Shown one piece after another: positions 8,133-17,035 of a stretch of 47,416 nucleotides of DNA; position 1 is the stretch's first letter; each line of letters starts with the position of its first letter. The translations under genes and the position numbers were made by a program. This DNA comes from JAVBOW01 sp031550615 (GTDB taxonomy: Bacteria > Bacteroidota > Bacteroidia > Bacteroidales > Rikenellaceae), in contig JAVBOL010000038.1 of the NCBI GenBank assembly GCA_031550615.1, forward strand, positions 1-47,416, written 5' to 3'. The notes under the pieces are model-generated. The model was not told the DNA's origin and did no database searches. It worked only from the letters and a program-made list of their open reading frames with translations.

Positions 8133-9716
8133 TTATCTAACTTTTTTGTCCCACCATAATTTAGTTCCCTGCGTGTCGGGCCCGCCGAGCATTACCACCG
8201 CAGCCCTTACGTTGGGACCGTTCTCGGTGTATTCGGTATCGGGGAACGGAAGCCGGCTCACGAATTGTCCTGCGGGCACTGTGCCTCCGCTCTTGTTGGA
8301 AACCACCGGCATGAGCCTCGGATAACCCGTGCGGCGGAATTCAGCCCACGATTCGTTGCCGAGCGGGAAGTTGGCGATCCATTTCTGTGTAATGATGCGT
8401 TCCTGCTTCTCTTCTATCGTCGCGCCGTCCTCCCATTTGATGGTTATGCTGCTGGTCGTCCCGTTATAGCTGAACTTGCCCATCGGGTCGATATAGGCCT
8501 GTGGGGTGAATGAGGAGTTCTGTTGGTAGTCGGCAGCTCCGGCTGCCCCCCACTGTTCGAACGACAGGGCGATACCACTGTTATAGAGGTTCCCAGGCGT
8601 GTCGCCCATCGACCAACCGTTCAGGGCGCCTTCCGCCTTTAGGAAGCTCACCTCGGCGGCATTCATCCAAATGATGGGATCGCTGACCGACACTTTGGGC
8701 ATGGAGTAGCGCACGGCGACGTCCCTGTTGGCGATATCGACCCCGGAGCGCAGACCGTAGAAGCTCTCGACCAGAGGGCCGCCCGGCGTCGCGGGTGCGG
8801 CGGTGAAGGTCGAGAGGTTGAAATATTTTTCACGGCGCGGGTCCTTATAACCGTTCATGAATGAGAGTATGTCGGCTCCTGCGCGGTCGTCGCCCCACTG
8901 CGCGATCTGCAGCTCAAATGGGTTCTTCGCGACCTTCATCGCGGCGTTGTCGGCATTGGATGTTATCACGCCTATCTCGTGCGCCACGGCCTGTTCTGCA
9001 CTCGTCCTGGCCAGCGTGGGGTTGGCGTAGCTCATACGCATGGCCATGCGCAGCTTGAGCGAATTGGCGAACTTGACCCATTTGACCACGTCGCCCGCAT
9101 AGACGTTATCGAAATTCTTATAGGCTGCCGGATCGGCATGGCGGTGGTCAGTGAGTGTTTCGATAACCTGGTTCAGTTCGGCGACCATAGTCGCATAGAC
9201 CTCGTTCTGAGGATCATAAGCGCTGTTAGTGCCTTTCTGCACCAGCATCTGCGAGTAAGGTATAGGTCCGTAGGCGTCTGTGATGCGGTGCATGGCCGCC
9301 ACCCTGAGCAGGTCGCCGATGGCCAGTATCACCGGATCGCTCGTCGCGCCCTGCAACTCGCGGTAATAGGGGTAAACCCCGGTTATTACGTCGTTGAAGG
9401 GGGCCCTCACCCAGTCCGAGGGGGCGTTATAGGTCGAGAATTTTGCCGTCCAGGTCGAGGTTACGGCTGTGTAACCTGCGAATGAGCATCCCGAGAGCAC
9501 CTCCTGGAACTGGTGCAGGTGCTCGTCGGCGGGGATCACGAAACTCTGCAGGTTGACCACCGCCGAACGGATCAGGTAGTCGCCCGGTTCGAGGTCTTCC
9601 TTGAGCGATTCGTAGGGGTTCTTGTTTATCTTCTCGTAGTTCTTGGTGCAGGCCTGCAACGAAACAAATATGGCCCCGCACAGAAGAACACCGAGTAATT
9701 TTTTATGCTGTGTCAT
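8133..9716 (-). CDS. SusD/RagB-family outer-membrane lipoprotein
   Basis: A 527-residue lipoprotein (SLQAC, Cys23). The start TKNYEKINKNPYES and the helical repeat region (LRVAAMHRITDAYGPIPYSQM, KWVKFANSLKLRMAMRMS) are typical of the SusD-like_2 group. The C-terminal third carries AEVSFLKAEGALNGW and EWAEFRRTGYP-like segments (here ESWAEFRRTGYP). SusD proteins form the lid of the SusC transporter and capture oligosaccharides. The gene lies 12 bp downstream of susC. Confidence 0.93.
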   Translation of the reverse strand: MTQHKKLLGVLLCGAIFVSLQACTKNYEKINKNPYESLKEDLEPGDYLIRSAVVNLQSFVIPADEHLHQFQEVLSGCSFAGYTAVTSTWTAKFSTYNAPSDWVRAPFNDVITGVYPYYRELQGATSDPVILAIGDLLRVAAMHRITDAYGPIPYSQMLVQKGTNSAYDPQNEVYATMVAELNQVIETLTDHRHADPAAYKNFDNVYAGDVVKWVKFANSLKLRMAMRMSYANPTLARTSAEQAVAHEIGVITSNADNAAMKVAKNPFELQIAQWGDDRAGADILSFMNGYKDPRREKYFNLSTFTAAPATPGGPLVESFYGLRSGVDIANRDVAVRYSMPKVSVSDPIIWMNAAEVSFLKAEGALNGWSMGDTPGNLYNSGIALSFEQWGAAGAADYQQNSSFTPQAYIDPMGKFSYNGTTSSITIKWEDGATIEEKQERIITQKWIANFPLGNESWAEFRRTGYPRLMPVVSNKSGGTVPAGQFVSRLPFPDTEYTENGPNVRAAVVMLGGPDTQGTKLWWDKKVR

Positions 9717-9728
9717 AGCTGTTCTGTA

Positions 9729-12700
9729 TTAGAATTTGAGTCTGACGTTAAAACCTATGTTGCGCATGCTGGGCATCATAAAGTAGTCGATGCCCTGGTA
9801 GAAGTTACCGGTGGTAGCGACGGCTTCGGGATCGAAGGGGGCTTTATTGTAGATCATCCACAGGTTGCGCCCCACCAGCGAGAGGGTCAGATCGACCACG
9901 CCGCCCAGTTTATTGCGGGGTATGGTGTAGCCGATGCTCGCCTCCTGCAGACGCACGTTGGTAGCGTCGTATGTATAGTACTGCGGCAGACCGCTCTGCG
10001 CGCCGATGGCCGTGTACCACGTCTGCGCGTCGATAAGGTTGCGGCCACCGTTGATCCATACCCCGCCGTTGTCGCGTGCCGCGGCTGAGCTCTCCGATAC
10101 GCCGTAGAGGTCCATGGCGGCCTGTGTGGCCGAATAGACTATCCCGCCCAGGCGTGCAGAGATCATAAAGCTCGCGCTCAGGCCCTTCCATGCGAAGTCG
10201 TTCTTCCATGCCATATTGTATTTCGGCATGGTGCTTCCCAGGGGAATATCGGTCACCGTGTCGCCGTAGCGGGTGGTCACAGCACCGTTGTTGTCGACGT
10301 AAATGCGACCGTTGCTGTCGCGCACCATGTCCGCCGTCGAGTAGAGGTCGCCCAGGCTGCCGCCGTTCTTGAGTATGTAGCGCGCCCTGGCCAGGCCACC
10401 TATATCGAGGCGCGAAATATTAAGGTATTCACCTTCCCAGAGATAGTTCTCCACCATCTCCATTATCTTGTTGCGGTTCATGCCGAAGGTGTAGTTGCTG
10501 TGCCATACGAAGTTGCCCCAGCGGTTAGAGTAGCCCAGCGAGGCTTCGATACCCTGGTTGCGCACGCTGCCCGTCTGCACGTACATCGAGGCGTAGCCGG
10601 TCGACGCCGAGGTGAGCGGTTGGAAGGTCTGATTGTGCGTGGTTGCGCTGTAAAGCGTGAAATCGAGGTTGAAATGGTTCAGAAAGCGCATCGTCACGCC
10701 CGCTTCCCAGGAATTGGTGCGCTCGGCGTAAAGCTCAGGCATCTGGTATGTGTGGGTCGTTTCCCAGCGCTGAGTGGTCTGGTTGAACTTGTATGTGGGC
10801 ACGCTCAGACCGTTGGCGTAGGGCGTACCTACCGAGGCGTAGGAGCCGCGCACTTTCAGGTAGCTTATCTGGCGGGGCAGCGAGAAGATATCGGAGAGCA
10901 CGGCAGACATACCCACCGAGGGGTAGAAGAAACCGCTGCTCTGCTGTTTCGATCCGCCCAACTGCGAAGGCCAGTCGTTGCGACCGGTCACCGTCAGGTA
11001 GTACATACCCTTGTAGCCCACTTCGGCGCTTGCGAACACCGACTGGGTCTGCGTACGGTAGCCATCTTCGTGTTTGTCCATACGCGTAGGGTCGATATCC
11101 GTGATCTTGAAGTTGTTGGCTATACCGTCCTCCGAGGTTTCGCGCAGAGGGCCTACCATGGCCAGCGCATCGGAGTAGATATCGGAAATGCTGGCTCCGA
11201 TGTTGGCCACCAGCGAGAAACGGTCGGTGCGCTTGTTAATGTTCACAAGCACGTCGGCATAGGTCTGTTTGTCATTGCTCTTGGTTTTGCCGAATTGGCC
11301 GTTGGCGCCGCTGAGCGTCGAGTTCGACGATGCGTAGAGCTTCTTGGTAAAGTCGTTGGACGAAAAGTCGATACGCGCACGCCCGGCGAGGTTCAACCAC
11401 GGAAGGACGTCGTAGCTCAGCCCGGCATTCATCATAAAGCGCTTGCGGTCATTGTTATGCAGGTTGCGGTAGGCCATCCAGTAGGGGTTCTGCATGCGGA
11501 AGTCCCCTTCGCCCTGGGGCCAGTACTGCTCTTTGTATTTATTGGCCGCGTTCCAGCGCTCGAAGATCCTGGTCATTTCCCAGTCGTCGCCGCGCGGGTA
11601 GAGGTAGGCCGAGGTCAGGGGATTGGAGTAGACGCCCTGGTTGAGCATGTTCTGGTCCTTCTGCACTATGTAGCTACCGCCTATATCGAGTTTCATCTTG
11701 TCGTTCAGCAGGTTAGTGGTCTGGCGTATCGTAAAATTGAAACGGTCGTACTGGTTGTTGGGTACCACGCCGTCAGAGTTGACCGTAGCTGCCGAGATAT
11801 AGGTCTGGTTGCGGTCGTTGCCGGTCGAGAGCGACACAGAGTTGTTGAACACCACGCCCGTTTCGAAGAAGTCGTCACCCGGCGAATAGCCCTGTCTGTT
11901 GGCCTCGTTCAGGCGCGGACCCCAGCTCAGGATGGTCGATCCCGAAGCGACGCCGTTTATGCCTGTGCCGTAGCGGTTCTGGAAACGGGGCAGCACGAAA
12001 GGCGAGAGCACATCCATACCGCTCGAAACGTTCAGCGAAGTCTGTCCGGCGACGCCCTTCTTCGTAGTTATGAGTATCACGCCGTTGGCAGCGTTGTTAC
12101 CGTAAAGTGCCGATGCCGCGGCGCCCGAGAGTGCCGAAACGCTCTCTATATCCTCGGGGTTTATGTCGGCTATCGCCTCGGTAACGCCTGACGAGCCGAA
12201 TTCCGTACTGCCCTCGCCGGCCATGTTGAACATCGGCATGCCGTCGATAACGTAGAGCACGTTGCTCGACTGCTCGATGGACTTGGGACCGCGCATGACC
12301 ACCTTACTGGCGCCGCCCACACCCGACGAGGATGTATTGACGGTCATACCGGCGACCTTACCGGACAGGGCGTTGACCAGATTGGCGTCCTTGACCAGCG
12401 TGAGTTCGTTGCTGTTCACCTCCTGGACGTTATAGCTGAGCGCCTTGTGCGAACGCTTGATACCCAGCGCCGTAACGACAACCTGCTCCACCTCCAGGGC
12501 GGTTTCGATCATGGTTATGTTCTGCACCGAGGTCTGGCGGCCGACGCTGACCACCTGGGTCTGGTAGCCTATATATGAATATGTGAGCGAGGCGTTGGCT
12601 CCCGGCACGCGCAGCGAGTAATGGCCGTCGGAGTTGGTCGCCGTGCCGATCGAGGTGCCCTGTATGGTAATGGACACGCCCGAAAGGGGAAGTCCCCGGC

Positions 12701-13076
12701 TGTCGGTAACACGGCCCGAAACCGAACGGGTGCCGTGCTCGCCGTCGGCTGCGTTGCGCATCGAGAGATAGCAGACGTTCTCGTCGATCTCGTACGTGAT
12801 CTGGGTGCCTTTGAGCGCCTCGGCGAGTAACGCGTCGAGCGACACATTCTTCATATCCACCGAGCCTACCACCACGCCTGTCAATTTGACGCTATAGAAA
12901 AATTGGTAGGAACTCTGTTTCTTTACCGCTTCGATGATCTGTCCCATCGTCGGGTCTTTTGCCGTCACGGATAGCTGCGCCCAAAGCGAGCTGCTGCCGG
13001 CAAACAATAAAACGACCGTCAAAATTATCTTTAGATAACTCTTGCGGCAGTGAAGTTTAGGTTTCTCCATTGTCAT
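9729..13076 (-). CDS. SusC/RagA TonB-linked outer-membrane transporter with N-terminal STN domain
   Basis: A 1115-residue TonB-dependent transporter. A signal peptide (~1-34, ending SSLWAQ) is followed by a secretin/TonB N-terminal (STN) domain (~36-107), a carboxypeptidase-regulatory-like domain (GRVTDSRGLPLSGVSITIQG onward, ~118-200), the plug with NALSGKVAGM and VIDGMPMF, and the 22-strand barrel ending in an aromatic-rich C-terminus (NVRLKF). The STN domain is the part that signals to a periplasmic FecR anti-sigma factor, and such a gene pair is divergently encoded next door. I see no clear TAnnTTTG promoter upstream, which fits transcription by the neighbouring ECF sigma factor (inference). 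Confidence 0.95.
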   Translation of the reverse strand: MTMEKPKLHCRKSYLKIILTVVLLFAGSSSLWAQLSVTAKDPTMGQIIEAVKKQSSYQFFYSVKLTGVVVGSVDMKNVSLDALLAEALKGTQITYEIDENVCYLSMRNAADGEHGTRSVSGRVTDSRGLPLSGVSITIQGTSIGTATNSDGHYSLRVPGANASLTYSYIGYQTQVVSVGRQTSVQNITMIETALEVEQVVVTALGIKRSHKALSYNVQEVNSNELTLVKDANLVNALSGKVAGMTVNTSSSGVGGASKVVMRGPKSIEQSSNVLYVIDGMPMFNMAGEGSTEFGSSGVTEAIADINPEDIESVSALSGAAASALYGNNAANGVILITTKKGVAGQTSLNVSSGMDVLSPFVLPRFQNRYGTGINGVASGSTILSWGPRLNEANRQGYSPGDDFFETGVVFNNSVSLSTGNDRNQTYISAATVNSDGVVPNNQYDRFNFTIRQTTNLLNDKMKLDIGGSYIVQKDQNMLNQGVYSNPLTSAYLYPRGDDWEMTRIFERWNAANKYKEQYWPQGEGDFRMQNPYWMAYRNLHNNDRKRFMMNAGLSYDVLPWLNLAGRARIDFSSNDFTKKLYASSNSTLSGANGQFGKTKSNDKQTYADVLVNINKRTDRFSLVANIGASISDIYSDALAMVGPLRETSEDGIANNFKITDIDPTRMDKHEDGYRTQTQSVFASAEVGYKGMYYLTVTGRNDWPSQLGGSKQQSSGFFYPSVGMSAVLSDIFSLPRQISYLKVRGSYASVGTPYANGLSVPTYKFNQTTQRWETTHTYQMPELYAERTNSWEAGVTMRFLNHFNLDFTLYSATTHNQTFQPLTSASTGYASMYVQTGSVRNQGIEASLGYSNRWGNFVWHSNYTFGMNRNKIMEMVENYLWEGEYLNISRLDIGGLARARYILKNGGSLGDLYSTADMVRDSNGRIYVDNNGAVTTRYGDTVTDIPLGSTMPKYNMAWKNDFAWKGLSASFMISARLGGIVYSATQAAMDLYGVSESSAAARDNGGVWINGGRNLIDAQTWYTAIGAQSGLPQYYTYDATNVRLQEASIGYTIPRNKLGGVVDLTLSLVGRNLWMIYNKAPFDPEAVATTGNFYQGIDYFMMPSMRNIGFNVRLKF

Positions 13077-13317
13077 CCGAATAAATTAAGTGTTTTTACA
13101 AAGGGTTAGTTTTCAGCGGCATACACACCACACAACAGGATTATGCACGCCCTCTTCATAACTAAACCCCCTGGCAAGGTAAAAACACTTATGGCCGTAG
13201 CGCTATTTCTGAAAATATAGCTGGCGGTCATGTCATGCCTTTGGTAAGGGATGATATAAAAGCCGGTTGTGAGGTAGAGATTATTTAAGTAGTTTTGTCC
13301 CTTATAGGGTTATTAAT
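13077..13317. promoter_or_regulatory. Divergent regulatory region between susC and the ECF sigma gene
   Basis: These 241 bp hold no gene. On the susC side no housekeeping TAnnTTTG box is clear. An imperfect inverted repeat built on GCTAT and ATAGC occupies 13203-13222. On the sigma-factor side a strong match is present (13267-13297, listed separately). Confidence 0.4.
13267..13297 (+). promoter_or_regulatory. Promoter for the ECF sigma gene
   Basis: A -33 TTG at 13267-13269 and a -7 box TAGTTTTG at 13290-13297 are separated by 20 bp. The expected start is near 13303, giving a short leader before the ATG at 13318. Confidence 0.65.
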
Positions 13318-13887
13318 ATGAAATGTGTTTCACATATCGAGAATATTGCATCGACTAAGGAAGATAAAATGACGGTTGGCCGCTACACTGAATTTTTTAG
13401 GAAGAACTATCCGTCACTTCTCTTTTATGCGACACGCTTTTCCGACCGGAAACAGGCGGAAGACATCGTACAGGATGCTTTCGTCGATCTGTGGGAACGA
13501 CGAGAGAAGATCGACTGGAGCGGCAATCTCCGGTTCTTCATGTACCGTTCGATCTATACCCGCTCTTTGAAGAGGATCAGGCACAGCAAAGTCGAAGACA
13601 ACTATTCGGCCCGTGTGCGCGAGATCGAGATGCGCCGCTGCGAGTTCCTTTCGCCCGACAACGACGATATCATTCGTGCCATCGACAGTAACGGGCTGGG
13701 AGAACAGATCGAATCGGGAATAGCCCAGTTGCCGCCGAAGTGCCGCGAGGTATTCGTACTGAGCTACCAGTACGGGCTCAAGAACATGCAGATCGCCACC
13801 CTTATGGATATATCGCTGCGCACGGTCGAGGCACACATGTATAAGGCACTCAAGCTTCTGCGTGAAAAACTCAGACACCTGATCTGA
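13318..13887 (+). CDS. ECF sigma factor (Bacteroidales type) controlling the N-glycan PUL
   Basis: A 189-residue sigma-70 factor of the extracytoplasmic-function class. Region 2 reads SDRKQAEDIVQDAFVDLWER (~39-58), region 4 carries LPPKCREVFVLSYQYGLKNM and the recognition helix DISLRTVEAHMYKAL near the C-terminus. A second possible start at 13369 (MTVGRYTEFF) is preceded by an AAGGAAG tract and gives 172 residues; family members often begin close to that point, so the true start is open. It is followed after 39 bp by its FecR partner and divergent from the STN-type susC, which is the classic arrangement for substrate-induced PUL activation. Confidence 0.93.
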   Translation: MKCVSHIENIASTKEDKMTVGRYTEFFRKNYPSLLFYATRFSDRKQAEDIVQDAFVDLWERREKIDWSGNLRFFMYRSIYTRSLKRIRHSKVEDNYSARVREIEMRRCEFLSPDNDDIIRAIDSNGLGEQIESGIAQLPPKCREVFVLSYQYGLKNMQIATLMDISLRTVEAHMYKALKLLREKLRHLI

Positions 13888-13926
13888 ATAAACGAACATT
13901 TTGACTAACGAAACAAACTTTACAAA

Positions 13927-14922
13927 TTGACTGATATAAGACAAGACATACTACTGAGATACCTGCAGGGAGATCGTTCTAAAGAGATCCTCGAACAGAT
14001 CGTCCGGTGGGCGGAGGCCTCACCCGGGAACAGCAAAGAATTATTCCTGATGGAGCTGGCGTACGGCATGCCGGATAAGGAGCGTATGGAGGAAGATAAA
14101 CGATCGACCGAATTCGCCGAGCAGGAACTTTACGAGCGGATACTTGCGGGCCACGACCAAAAGGCTGCCGCGCCACGCCGTCGCATCTGGTTGCGCGTTG
14201 CCGGTTACGCCGCAGCGGCGGCCCTGCTGGGGTTCGTCGCGGTGAAGGTATCCCGTTGGCACGCCCCGGAAGGCACGACGGCCATGATCGAATTCACGGC
14301 GGCGGATTCCGTACGCCAGATATTGTTACCGGACGGCACCAAGGTATGGCTCAACAGCTCTTCGACGCTCAGCTATCCTGCGGGGTTCTCGGCGCAGGAC
14401 CGCAGCGTGAATATCAGCGGGGAGGCCTACTTCGAGGTGACACATGACAGCCTCTCGCCCTTCGTAGTTACCTCTCCCGCAATGCGCGTGACCGTGCTGG
14501 GGACGGTATTCAATATTCGCGACCGCATCGGCGACACGATCCCGGCCGCCTCGCTGATAGACGGCAAGATCAAGATCTCGGGCAATAACGGCGAAGGCAA
14601 TATAACCCTGACGCCCGGCCAGAAAGCCGAAATTGACCGTAACCTGGGCGAAATGAGGGTCGTGACGGCCAATGTGCGCCTTGAAGCGGTTTGGCGCAAT
14701 AAGATGATACCGTTCAGCGAGGCTTCGATCTGCGATATAATCGACGTACTCGAACGCCTCTACAACGTCGATTTCATATTATCCCCCTTGGTCGACACGG
14801 TGGGGCGTTATTCGGGCACCATACGCCGCAAGGACAGTATTAACGACGTATTACGGTCGCTGCAGAATTCGATACAGATACAATACCGCATCAAGGGAGG
14901 CAGGGTGTATATCGAACCGTAG
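13927..14922 (+). CDS. FecR-family anti-sigma factor
   Basis: A 331-residue inner-membrane protein with a cytoplasmic N-terminal anti-sigma domain (residues ~8-45), one transmembrane helix (~88-108, VAGYAAAAALLGFVAVKV), a periplasmic FecR domain (LPDGTKVWLNSSSTLSYP at 134-151, GEAYFEV at 165-171) and a C-terminal DUF4974 domain. The start codon is TTG at 13927: the conserved cytoplasmic helix LLRYLQGDRS lies upstream of the first ATG codon (residue 42), so starting there would remove the sigma-binding domain. In the resting state it holds the ECF factor; glycan transport by the STN-SusC releases it (family model). Confidence 0.9.
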   Translation: MTDIRQDILLRYLQGDRSKEILEQIVRWAEASPGNSKELFLMELAYGMPDKERMEEDKRSTEFAEQELYERILAGHDQKAAAPRRRIWLRVAGYAAAAALLGFVAVKVSRWHAPEGTTAMIEFTAADSVRQILLPDGTKVWLNSSSTLSYPAGFSAQDRSVNISGEAYFEVTHDSLSPFVVTSPAMRVTVLGTVFNIRDRIGDTIPAASLIDGKIKISGNNGEGNITLTPGQKAEIDRNLGEMRVVTANVRLEAVWRNKMIPFSEASICDIIDVLERLYNVDFILSPLVDTVGRYSGTIRRKDSINDVLRSLQNSIQIQYRIKGGRVYIEP

Positions 14923-15072
14923 AACCGATGATCGCGCCGGCAAGGGCGCGTGGGGGACTTAGCGCAAAAAACGCGTGATCTTCCGGTAGGCCGCTTAAGG
15001 GAAATCAGCCTCTTACTGCCTGTTTTCTTTTGCTTTAAATGCCGTTATACAGCATTTATCAACGTTTTTTGT

Positions 15073-15080
15073 TATATTTG
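15073..15080 (+). promoter_or_regulatory. -7 box of the hybrid kinase gene
   Basis: TATATTTG matches TAnnTTTG, 34 nt before the ATG. No convincing -33 element is seen. The rest of the 192-bp gap after fecR holds only a 6-bp GC hairpin (14933-14950) without a T run. Confidence 0.45.
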
Positions 15081-15114
15081 TTAGGCTATTGAATATAACT
15101 TTAAAATATTATCC

Positions 15115-16974
15115 ATGTCCACAGACCTTAATCTCAGGCCATTACCCGACCTGGAGCCGGCGCGTATAGACCCCTCTGCGGCACAGGATCAGCTTAAAAG
15201 GTTAATCGACACCGTTTCGGCCTATAGGGTCGGAATCTGGGAATATGATTTCGCCACAAAACAAACCACGGCGGTCAACGACCTGGCAGGAATACTCATG
15301 CTGGATCATATCGGGATAGAATACCGGGGGGTCGACGATCTGGCGGATTACGTGCACCCGGACGACCGCGCCAGAAGGCTGATGGCATTGGAATCGCTCT
15401 CCGCCACCTCGACGGCGCGTTTCCGCCTGGCAGGTCCCCTGGGCACGATCTGGGTCCGCGACAGCTATTGTCTGCACCGAAATCCCGACGGCACTCCGGC
15501 GATGCTGGTATGCCACACCAAACGTGAAGAGATAGAGGACGACAAATATTCGGGCCTGTTCAAAATGATGTGCAACATGCCGGTGTTCATCATGGTGTGG
15601 GACAGGGACTTCACATTCCTCGACGTTATATGCTCGGACAAGGTGCAGATGTTCCACCAGCGCGAAGAGCTGCTCGGGGCCAACGGCTATGAAGTCTACA
15701 AAGGCAAACTGGGCGAAATGCTGGGCAGCAACCTGCTCGAAGCACTCGAAACGGGCGAAATGCGCAATGTGGAATACCGTACGGACATGTTCGGCAAGAC
15801 GTACTACTGGCAGACTTCGATGGTGCCGGTGGACGAGGTGGTATACGGGGTTACATACGAGATCACCGGTCGCATAAAACGCATGGAAGAGCTGCTCGAC
15901 GCGCGGCGCAAAGCCGAGGAATCGGACGAGCTCAAATCGGCGTTCCTGGCCAATATGAGCCACGAGGTGCGCTCTCCGCTCAACGCGATAGTCGGGTTCT
16001 CGGACATACTGGCCGATGAGGACGACCGTGCGGTGCGCGAGAGCTACAACGATATAATACACAGCAACAGTGAATTGCTGATGCGCCTGGTCGGCGACGT
16101 GCTCGACCTCTCGCGCATCGACTCGGGCAAGAGCGAAATGAAATTCGAGCGCGTCGGGATCAATTCGCTGCTGTCGGACATAGAAATGGCCCAAAGCCTG
16201 AAAATGCCCGAAGGCGTAGAGCTGCGCGTCAATTACCTTCCGGAGGAAACAGAGATCAACACGGACCGGGGGCGTGTGTCGCAGGTCCTTTACAACTTCC
16301 TCTCGAACTCGGCCAAGAACACGCACAGCGGCAGCATCACCATCTCTGCCGAGGAGTGCGGCAATTCGCTGCGCCTGTCGGTGACCGACACCGGCTGCGG
16401 TATACCTGCCGATAAACTCGGCACCATTTTCAACCGCTTTGTCAAGGTAAACGAAAACGCCCAGGGCTCGGGGCTCGGGCTGGCGATCTGCCAGAGCCTC
16501 GTGGGGCGCATGGGCGGACAGGTGGGTGTCGAATCCGCCTTAGGCAGCGGCAGCACGTTCCATTTCACGCTACCCTACCGCTACACCCCCGAGGAGCAAT
16601 CCACCCAGGCAGATAAAGGGGGAAAACGTCAGGTGCTCGTGGCCGAAGAATCCGATGCGGCGTACGCCGTCATCAAAATGGCGCTCCACTGCGATTTCGA
16701 GTTGCTCAGGGTACGGGACGGCGAAAAGGCGCTGGCCGCATTCATCTCGCAGCGTCCCGACATCGTATTGCTTTCGACCCGGCTGCCGGTGATGAACGGC
16801 ATCGAAACGGCCAAACGCATACGCACCGTATCCAAGACCGTACCCATGGTCGCCATGACCGGCAGCGACTTCTACATCGAACAGCGCTGGGCGCTCGAGA
16901 ACGGCTGCAACGACGTGATTTCCAAGCCATACTCACCGAAAGAGATGCGCGAGGTGGTCGACGCGCTGATCTGA
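15115..16974 (+). CDS. Soluble hybrid histidine kinase with a receiver lacking the phosphoacceptor Asp
   Basis: A 619-residue protein with no signal peptide or transmembrane segment, so a cytoplasmic sensor. Two PAS-like domains (about 30-135 and 145-255) precede a HisKA domain with MSHEVRSPLNA (His283), a HATPase domain with N box NFLSNSAKN (394-402), G1 DTGCG (425-429) and G2 GSGLGLAI (451-458), and a C-terminal receiver (~505-619). The receiver keeps paired acids (EE, 511-512), the Thr of AMTG (582) and Lys604 (SKPYS), but the phosphorylation site reads VLLSTRLPVMNG: Ser554 stands where Asp is expected. No response regulator gene is adjacent. Signal and output are unknown. Confidence 0.9.
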   Translation: MSTDLNLRPLPDLEPARIDPSAAQDQLKRLIDTVSAYRVGIWEYDFATKQTTAVNDLAGILMLDHIGIEYRGVDDLADYVHPDDRARRLMALESLSATSTARFRLAGPLGTIWVRDSYCLHRNPDGTPAMLVCHTKREEIEDDKYSGLFKMMCNMPVFIMVWDRDFTFLDVICSDKVQMFHQREELLGANGYEVYKGKLGEMLGSNLLEALETGEMRNVEYRTDMFGKTYYWQTSMVPVDEVVYGVTYEITGRIKRMEELLDARRKAEESDELKSAFLANMSHEVRSPLNAIVGFSDILADEDDRAVRESYNDIIHSNSELLMRLVGDVLDLSRIDSGKSEMKFERVGINSLLSDIEMAQSLKMPEGVELRVNYLPEETEINTDRGRVSQVLYNFLSNSAKNTHSGSITISAEECGNSLRLSVTDTGCGIPADKLGTIFNRFVKVNENAQGSGLGLAICQSLVGRMGGQVGVESALGSGSTFHFTLPYRYTPEEQSTQADKGGKRQVLVAEESDAAYAVIKMALHCDFELLRVRDGEKALAAFISQRPDIVLLSTRLPVMNGIETAKRIRTVSKTVPMVAMTGSDFYIEQRWALENGCNDVISKPYSPKEMREVVDALI

Positions 16975-16985
16975 TAGCGGCAGGG

Positions 16986-17016
16986 TTGGATTACGGAGTA
17001 AAAAAGCGTACCTTTG
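16986..17016 (+). promoter_or_regulatory. Promoter for the CvfB-like gene
   Basis: A -33 TTG at 16986-16988 and a -7 TACCTTTG at 17009-17016 are separated by 20 bp. The leader is only about 14 nt before the ATG at 17036. Confidence 0.65.
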
Positions 17017-17035
17017 CCGCAAATTCAACATCCCG

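Noticed and set aside
10500..12191. Long open frame on the plus strand antisense to the first susC gene
   Set aside because: It is a high-GC shadow of the SusC coding sequence, rich in Arg, His and Val with no domain; susC itself is unmistakable.
13099..13110. CAAAGGGTTA on the plus strand as a minus-strand -7 box for susC
   Set aside because: The spacing between the TA and TTTG parts is wrong for TAnnTTTG, and no -33 element fits.
14933..14950. GC-rich hairpin after the fecR gene as a terminator
   Set aside because: The stem is only 6 bp and no T run follows, so termination is not supported.
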